Origin: Tetrastigma voinierianum
Lineage: Eukaryota > Streptophyta > Magnoliopsida > Vitales > Vitaceae
Reading direction: 5' to 3'
DNA length: 64,000 bases
NCBI GenBank assembly: GCA_016808115.1
Contig: JAEQBH010004104.1
Span: 372,001-436,000, forward strand
Shown piece after piece: positions 58,118 to 64,000 of the stretch. Each line of letters begins with the position of its first letter. Position 1 is the stretch's first letter. A program made the position numbers and the translations under genes. The notes under the pieces were generated by a model. The model had not been told where the DNA came from and ran no database searches. It was given only the letters and a program-made list of their open reading frames with translations.

Positions 58118-61100
58118 TGTGCATTCATTAAGAGCATTTTTATTAAGAATAAATCATTTATTGATGCAGTTTGTTTGATTAACCTCTGCCAAGTGCAGGT
58201 CTAACAAGTAGTAAATTGGATTTAAGTCGGATATCGATCCCACTGAGAGATCTCGGAATTTTCAATCAACTACTGACTACTTTCGAGCTCACATGCTATT
58301 TTGGTATAATAGACAATTTTGAATCAATTGTAGAAAGCCTTGGAAATAATGAAAACCGAAATAATGAATGAATAACAGATGATTGACCTCTTGAAATAAT
58401 GAAATGACAAATTTAGATTGAGCAGTTATCTATAAAGGGAGCATTGGAAATAAAGCTATTGAAGAATCAATTCCCTACGGCTTGTATGATAATTTTGCTT
58501 TACGAACCCTGATTTTAAAACTAGTCAAGGAATATGATAGTGCAATTGGATCTCTCGAACCACGGACTGTCATCTCACCTTCCAGTTTCTCTCGAATACG
58601 GTGGAGCTTATTAACTACTTTTAATCTGGGTAGCCTTGTTACGGGTATTTTCAATGCCATTACCCGTAACATGGTTGTAAACCTTAGCTCTTTGTATAGT
58701 CATTGCATGGGTTTACACTATCTTTTGGTTTCCTCTTCCTCAAAATTAGAGCAGTTCATTCTTTCCTTGATTAGATAAATTCTTAACACGGGTTGAATTC
58801 ACAGACCCCAGGCGAACTCTCACATGCTTAAATTGATAACTCCTCCAACTCGTTCTCGGTTTCCAAGTGAGAAGAGGATGTATCGATTTAATTACAGGCT
58901 TCAGTTAGATCATCAATATAGAGGTTCTCATACCCTCCTAGAAATTGTTCATCGCTCGGGGGAATGCCCCTTCTGTGTCCTTTCGGAGGGCCTCACAAAT
59001 TAGAGCTTAGACGAGCCAGATTGTATGGGTATAGGCCCGACATTGGGATCCAAATTCGAGAAACATGCAAAACCCGGCAAGTCGATTTATAAACTAAAAG
59101 TTGGTAATAATAGATAAAATACAGGAAAGATAATTTCGACAATAAGCGTCATTTCAATGGGAGTTGGGGTTTCTAAATCACTGGATACCATACATTGGCT
59201 TACTAGTAAAACACTTGTAAATGGAAAGCGTGATTAAATCAAGGGTATGCAAATTCAAACAACCAGACGGTAATTTAATCTCATCACGCATTCGACTACC
59301 CTTTACAACTAACATTCAAATCCAAATTAAAAACGAAAATACAAACTAATCTAAAAAATTAAAAAAAAGAAAAGAAAATTAAAATCGGGGTAGCCAAACC
59401 ACTCCTAGATCTCTCGGCTAAGTCGCGAGAGCTGCGTTCGCCATTAGCGACTACATATTTCTCAGGGTTCTAAAGAGTGGGCGCTAATTTCCCGATGCAC
59501 CTCTTTTTTGGACTTAGGTTAAGCGGCCCAGTTGGTTGTTGATGTCAGCGACATCAACTCTTTATCCCGCGACCATTGTCTCAGTCTTTATGTGACCACT
59601 TGTTTGGTAGCGACATGTGCCTGAATGAAAGCGATGTCGCGGCGGCTTCTCTTGTCGTGACCTCTTTCTTTGGATCACGATGTCGCGGCGAAACTGCTAA
59701 CGTCAGCGACCTCACCTCTTTGTATTTGATATCGCGGCGGCTGATGTGTCGCGACCGCCTGGTCGCTGCGTGATGTCGCGACCCTCTTTTCCCTTGCTTT
59801 TGTTGTCGCGGCTGTTTTGTGATGTCGCGACCTCGAGTCTTTGCGATTGATGTCGCGACAACGGTGTTATGTGACCTTCTCTTATAGCTGTTGTCGCGAC
59901 CCGAGTGATGTCGCGACTTCCTTTATTAGTTGATGTCGCGGCGGCTTGATCTTATTCGCGACCTTCTTTTAGTGCAACTGATGTGCGACCATTTGAATGA
60001 TGTCGCGACCTTCTTTCTTTAGATGATGATGTCGCGACCTTAGTTTCCTTGCAAGCTGATGTCGCGACTGCTTCTGATTCAGTGTTGGTGTTGCGATTGC
60101 ATCCAGATGTCGCGACATAAATGTTCATTCAATTATTTCTCTTCTGTCGCGACTTCTTTTTGGTGTAGCGACCTCATTGTATCAACCCATGCTGGGGGTT
60201 TAGTGCATCGCGACCTCTGAATGATGTCGCGACATCATGTCTTCTTCTTCATCAATTCCTGGTTGCTTGACTTGGAGTTCCTTTCACGCCCAGCTCGTTT
60301 TGTCTTTGATTACGCTTCATTTGCGACTGGAGCTTTGTAGTTGCAACCTTAATATGTATTTTGATTGCTGAAAAAGCTTCACGACATCAAATCTTTTAAT
60401 CCTTTGCGCCTCTATTTGCCAGCTTCCTTGACCAATTAGACCCGGTGCCCCATTGATCATAATTACGCTCCTTTGCTGAATTTACGCTCTTTTGAATTCC
60501 ACTGCTTGCCACGGCGATTGTTAGTATTCCATATTCACGCACATGTCGGCCTTTTTAGAATAAAATAAATTAGAAAAATGGACTGAAAATAGATGACTTT
60601 TAAAGCTCCTTGAGCTCCCCAAACTTAAAATTTTAGCGTCACCAGCGAAGAAAAGAAAGATTTGTTTGTCCTCAAAAGCGAAAAGGACATTTTCACGTGC
60701 AATTTGCGGCTTTTCTCATTCAACTCTTTTTGTTACGGAATTAAGAAATATCACTATTATTTCCAAATTTCCAATTTTTATCAAGAACAGAGCATAATAT
60801 ACTTCCATTACAAAATTTCTTGATAAACTAATGTATGCAAACAGTTTATTTAACAAGTCTTGTTCTGTGTGTGTGTGCAGGTCTTCAATTCTTTGCAACT
60901 TCTTGTTGAATTCAGTTAGTCTTCTGGGAGTTTTCTTAGATTATTTATCAAAATCCCATATGCTTGTTTTTCTCATTGATCTCCACTAATGTAGGTAAAT
61001 TCAACCTTCAGAATCAATGAGGTCTTTCGGAAAACTGTAATGTTAGGCTTGGGTAATGAGTAGGATAGATGGAATTTTAAGAGTTAAGATTTTGAAACTC

Positions 61101-61150
61101 TTTCTTCTTTCTTATGCTTCTTTTGCCTTCCTTTTCCTTTGCTTAACAGT
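58118..61150 (-). repeat. Probable 3' LTR region of the Athila-type element
   Basis: Contains TGCCAAGTGCAGGTCTAACA and ATATCGATCCCACTGAGAG at 58185-58250, words I recall from LTRs of Athila-like elements, and CTCCCCAAACTTAAA at about 60615. There is no mate in the window, so the boundaries are estimates; the right limit is set by the purine tract at 61157-61163. The open frames at 58482-58778 and 59576-59773 show no known protein motif. Confidence 0.4.
59540..60240. repeat. Cluster of GTCGCGAC palindromes
   Basis: About a dozen exact copies of the octamer GTCGCGAC, mostly as GATGTCGCGACC, plus variants such as GATGTCGCGGCGG, spaced irregularly by about 20-70 bp. Sequence between them is unrelated or weakly related and pyrimidine-rich (CTTCTTT). 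Confidence 0.75.
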
Positions 61151-62580
61151 TGATTTCCCCCCCGAACTTCATCTTTAGGGTATCTCTCGCTAATTCTTGC
61201 ACATGTTTAAAAGCTGTTTGTTAATTGCTCATTTGTATTTATTTCTCATTGTTGGAACTCTTTCTCTGCCACTTTTCAGGAAAAGTCTATTGTTCTGTCT
61301 TTTTAGGCTTTCTAACACTCTTAGAGAACTTTGGGTTAGTAACTCCCATACCAGTTGGCATTAGGGTACTAGGTGTTGAAACACCCCTAAGAACTTTAAT
61401 TGTTGAGAGTTAGGCCTCAAGACTAAAACTTCTTCCTGCTTTAGCTTTTCTTTTGCATTGTTTCTTCTGCTTTAGATATGTCCTTCTTCACCCTTTTCTG
61501 TATTTCTCCTTTAGTTCTCCAGAATATATTCCCCGAACTACATTTCTTCTTCCGCCAGCCCGGAGTTTTTGGGTGTCGGAGGTTCTTCTTGGAGGATTAG
61601 TTATAAGGATGGCTTAGGATTTCCAATTGCTTGTTTGAAGATAAGATTTTTGGCTCAAATTTAGAGCTAGGTGTATGCAAAAGCATATAAAGAATGGTGG
61701 CTAGAAAGGCTCAAAGCTGCGGATAGCCTCTGTATCATTTCTGTTGGTTGTTTCTACCTAGGATTTAAACTGTCAATAATCAAACAAGTTCTAGAATTTG
61801 TGAACTCTAAATCCACGAATTCCCGAGAGAAGATATTCTAATTCATGTCAAAAGTTTCATAAGTTTTGTTGACCGATTGTGCATTATTTCTTGAAGACTC
61901 GTACTTATTCCTTTGTTTTACTTACATTATTTTAACCCAGATATTTTGTTATCGGCAAGAACTAATTTTTCAATTCTTGCAACTAAACTGAATTTAAATA
62001 GATCAATAAGTACTCCTAATTCCAGTTTCTTTATTCATGCCTTCACTATGCAAAAATTCTGTTCTTTTAGGAAGAACAGAATTATTTATTTAATTCCTAA
62101 ACAGAAAATAGAATAATGCAGAAGCGACGTTGGATCTATTGAAACGGACTTTAGCCAGTGGTTAATTTGCCAAATTCTCAGCATTCAATTAAATCATTCA
62201 CACACAGAAATTCAAGCATGTATTCTATTCAATTTTCACATAATTTCTATAGGGAAAGGAATGCTCCCCTTTTTCCTGTCGTTCTCTTCTGCAAGTTGCT
62301 GGAGTTGTACTGGAGTTTGTTCCTTCTTGCCTGAGCCATTTCTGCATAAGCACTCTGCAACATTTCCAGAAAGGATTTCATTAAACAAAAATTAACTTCT
62401 CAGGTACTAACTAATCATTATAAGAACTAAAGAAAACAAACTCAAAGTGAATTCTAAAAACAAATTAAAGTCTAAAATCAGAAACTAAAGTCTCTATGGG
62501 TTGCCTCCCATCAGCTGCTCAGTTTTGAGTCCTTAGCTGGACTTGCTGTTTTGATTCTTTCTCTCTCTTAATGAACCAGC
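60250..62580. other. Non-coding 3' part of the Athila-type element
   Basis: No protein motif recognised. It includes CCCAAACTTAAAATTTTAGCG at about 60617, a C7 tract at 61157 and A/T-rich sequence. In full Athila elements an env-like ORF can lie between pol and the 3' LTR; none is visible here. Confidence 0.4.
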
Positions 62581-62589
62581 TGTAGCTCT

Positions 62590-62898
62590 TCCTTTCTTTC
62601 CTCCCTGCTTTGATAGTGCTTCAGTCTTTGTCCATTGACTTTAAATTCTTCCCCAGCATCAGTCTTCAATAGACCAAGCTATAGACTCCTGATGATTCCT
62701 TAAAATTTCTAGCAACCTCTGTTCTTCAGCATCACTAAGTCTAGCATAAATTATTACTGGTTTACTCTTTGGCAGCTCCAGGTAAGCATACTTTAAATGA
62801 CTTGGCAACTCCTTTAAAACTAGCCCTTCTTCACTAGTTTCTTGATGAAATTCCTTTTCTTCATTTTTGTCTCCTTTTTCAACCCATTTTTGTTCCAA
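62590..62898 (-). pseudogene. Athila-type pol remnant with internal deletion
   Basis: The frame 62898-62659 reads VLKELPSHLKYAYLELPKSK then VIIYARLSDAEEQRLLEILR and HQESIAWSIED, the well-known segment just upstream of RT in Athila-type polyproteins. In a shifted frame it continues immediately with DAGEEFKVNGQRLKHY, the extreme C-terminus of integrase. The two pieces are normally separated by well over 2 kb, so a deletion has joined them, with a stop codon at the junction. Confidence 0.7.
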
Positions 62899-63689
62899 GA
62901 CTCATTACTTTTGGTAGAATGTGATGTGCAAAAAATACGAATCAAAACCTTGAATCTTGGAAATTCATCTCTTCTTCATTGATTGAAAGTTGGGAATTAC
63001 AATCATAATATGATGAGTGTTGACATATATCTTATTGACTTGATATCTTCCACTTTCTATGTTTAAATTCCTCAAACTTAAGTTAAATTGAAATCGGTGC
63101 CTCTTCTCCAACTGCAGTGAAATTCCCATACGCATGTCGATTAAGTGCTCCGGTTACAGAATGGCCTTCGGCCTTGAGAGGAACTTGTGAATCTTCCTCG
63201 TATCCGATCTGATGAGTCTTTGGAAAAATAAATTTTCCCACCTTTACCCGGCACATCTTCTATGATTCCTTGGTTTTGCGAGGGTTATATTTGCCATTTG
63301 AGTATGATGAGTGGCGTAAGCTCCCCAAAGGCTTAACTGCCCAGCAGCGAGAATAGGGCATTAAATTGATACCTTTGGTGGAGAGCTTTTACGAAACTCC
63401 CGAGCCCTCGATGAGTGCGAGGGGAATGGTGAAACTACTAGATCCTTCGTCTTTTGGTAAGTCTCTCTTGGTTGCAATAACGCAAGTTGCGGAGTCAGTT
63501 CGCGGTCGCTAACTTGGCCAATCTTACACTCTTTTTTTTTCTTTCAGTGTATCTTTTCGAAAATTTTGCATAAAGTGGCATCGAGTCCTTCCTTACGTGA
63601 AAGGCATGCGATCTCCGGCTTAGAAGGTTTCAAAAACCTTGCAAAGCTGTTCTTCTATCTTTGATTTATGACCTCTTGTGGAAATGATG

Positions 63690-63914
63690 CTATGACAAAG
63701 CGTATGAGTTTTCTTCTTGCTTCCTTCTTCTCCTGACAACTGTTCCTCCTCTCTTTGGATTTCTCCAGGTGTTTGACATTATGCAGGCATTCCTCTCCTT
63801 GTTGCTTTCATGTCTTTTACGTCTTCTTCTCAAGTCTTTCCCACTTCTTAGCTGCACAGCCATATAGTCTTTAGGATTCTTCTTTGTGTCACTGGGAAAG
63901 GCATCTTTCATCAC
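63690..63914 (-). pseudogene. C-terminal part of Athila-type Gag
   Basis: Contains FPSDTKKNPKDYMAVQLRSG then KDLRRRRKR. The NPK-xxx-A-LRSGK motif marks the Gag/protease boundary of Athila-type elements. The rest of Gag should lie to the right of the window. 63680-62900 should be protease but shows only scattered resemblance. Confidence 0.6.
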
Positions 63915-64000
63915 AGTTTTGCGGGGTTAGGGCCGGTTCGCCACACATTTGTGTCTCCAGGTTCTTAAGGGAGGCATTTGTGGTCTTCTGAAAAATTTGA

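Larger units (their letters stand above)
58118..64000 (-). mobile_element. Athila-type Ty3/gypsy element, internally deleted, runs off the window
   Basis: On the minus strand, from right to left: the Gag end (63914-63690), a decayed protease region, the segment before RT (62898-62659), a direct jump to the integrase C-terminus (about 62680-62590), then TGGGAGGCAACCCA at about 62500, a signature after pol in Athila-type elements. Further left are a C7 polypyrimidine tract (61157-61163, purine-rich on the coding strand) and probable LTR sequence to about 58118. The 5' part lies beyond 64000. RT, RNase H and most of integrase are missing, so the element is non-autonomous. Confidence 0.65.

Noticed and set aside
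59540..60240. Regularly recurring palindrome, CRISPR-like at first sight
   Set aside because: Repeat unit is only 8-12 bp, spacing is irregular, and the DNA is plant nuclear; it is an LTR-associated repeat.
1..64000. tRNA, rRNA or organelle-derived genes
   Set aside because: No cloverleaf-type gene, rRNA core sequence or organelle gene was recognised by eye; a covariance-model search would be needed to exclude degraded tRNAs.

Overview
This window is nuclear DNA from a flowering plant and is almost entirely transposon sequence. The evidence is a spliceosomal gene, plant-specific element families (Tat- and Athila-type Ty3/gypsy, Ale-type Ty1/copia, MULEs with SWIM zinc fingers, a plant mobile domain, and L1 with a zf-RVT domain), AT-rich introns and frequent nested insertions. 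The species cannot be named. Nearly every transposon reading frame is broken by stops and frameshifts, so the window looks like old, gene-poor heterochromatin with one ordinary small gene embedded in it.

Layout. 1-1311 and probably 12503 to about 17100 belong to an older, very large LTR-like sequence, rich in minisatellites and carrying a four-copy ~450-bp array. A minus-strand Tat-type gypsy element (1312-12502) splits it. That element has two ~733-bp LTRs, gag and pol on the minus strand, and an extra plus-strand ORF related to PF04195. 17190-23180 is a decayed plus-strand copia element. 23505-26419 holds MITE or hAT-like elements, one of which carries a retroposed, poly(A)-tailed GC-rich insert with its own target-site duplication. 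About 26670-41660 is a very large imperfect palindrome made of two MULEs arranged head to head. The left copy carries a plant mobile domain (PMD) gene that the right copy lacks. 42110-43900 is a tandem array of ~845-bp units followed by an LTR-like fragment.

The only convincing host gene lies on the minus strand at about 45100-48960. It encodes a small single-pass membrane protein of about 59 residues, with the coding part split over two exons (48498-48376 and 45326-45270). Its 3-kb intron contains the 3' end of an L1 element, which in turn contains a hAT-like MITE.

49237-55069 is a second plus-strand copia element with a recognisable 5-bp target-site duplication (TGAAT). 55116-58116 is the 3' end of a second Tat element of the same family, with its antisense ORF interrupted by a hAT-like element. 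58118-64000 is a minus-strand Athila-type element that has lost reverse transcriptase, RNase H and most of integrase, and carries a dense cluster of GTCGCGAC palindromes.

Transposon calls rest on recognisable protein motifs read across frameshifts and on repeat structure. Exact boundaries are given only where paired repeats support them. No tRNA, rRNA or CRISPR locus was seen.
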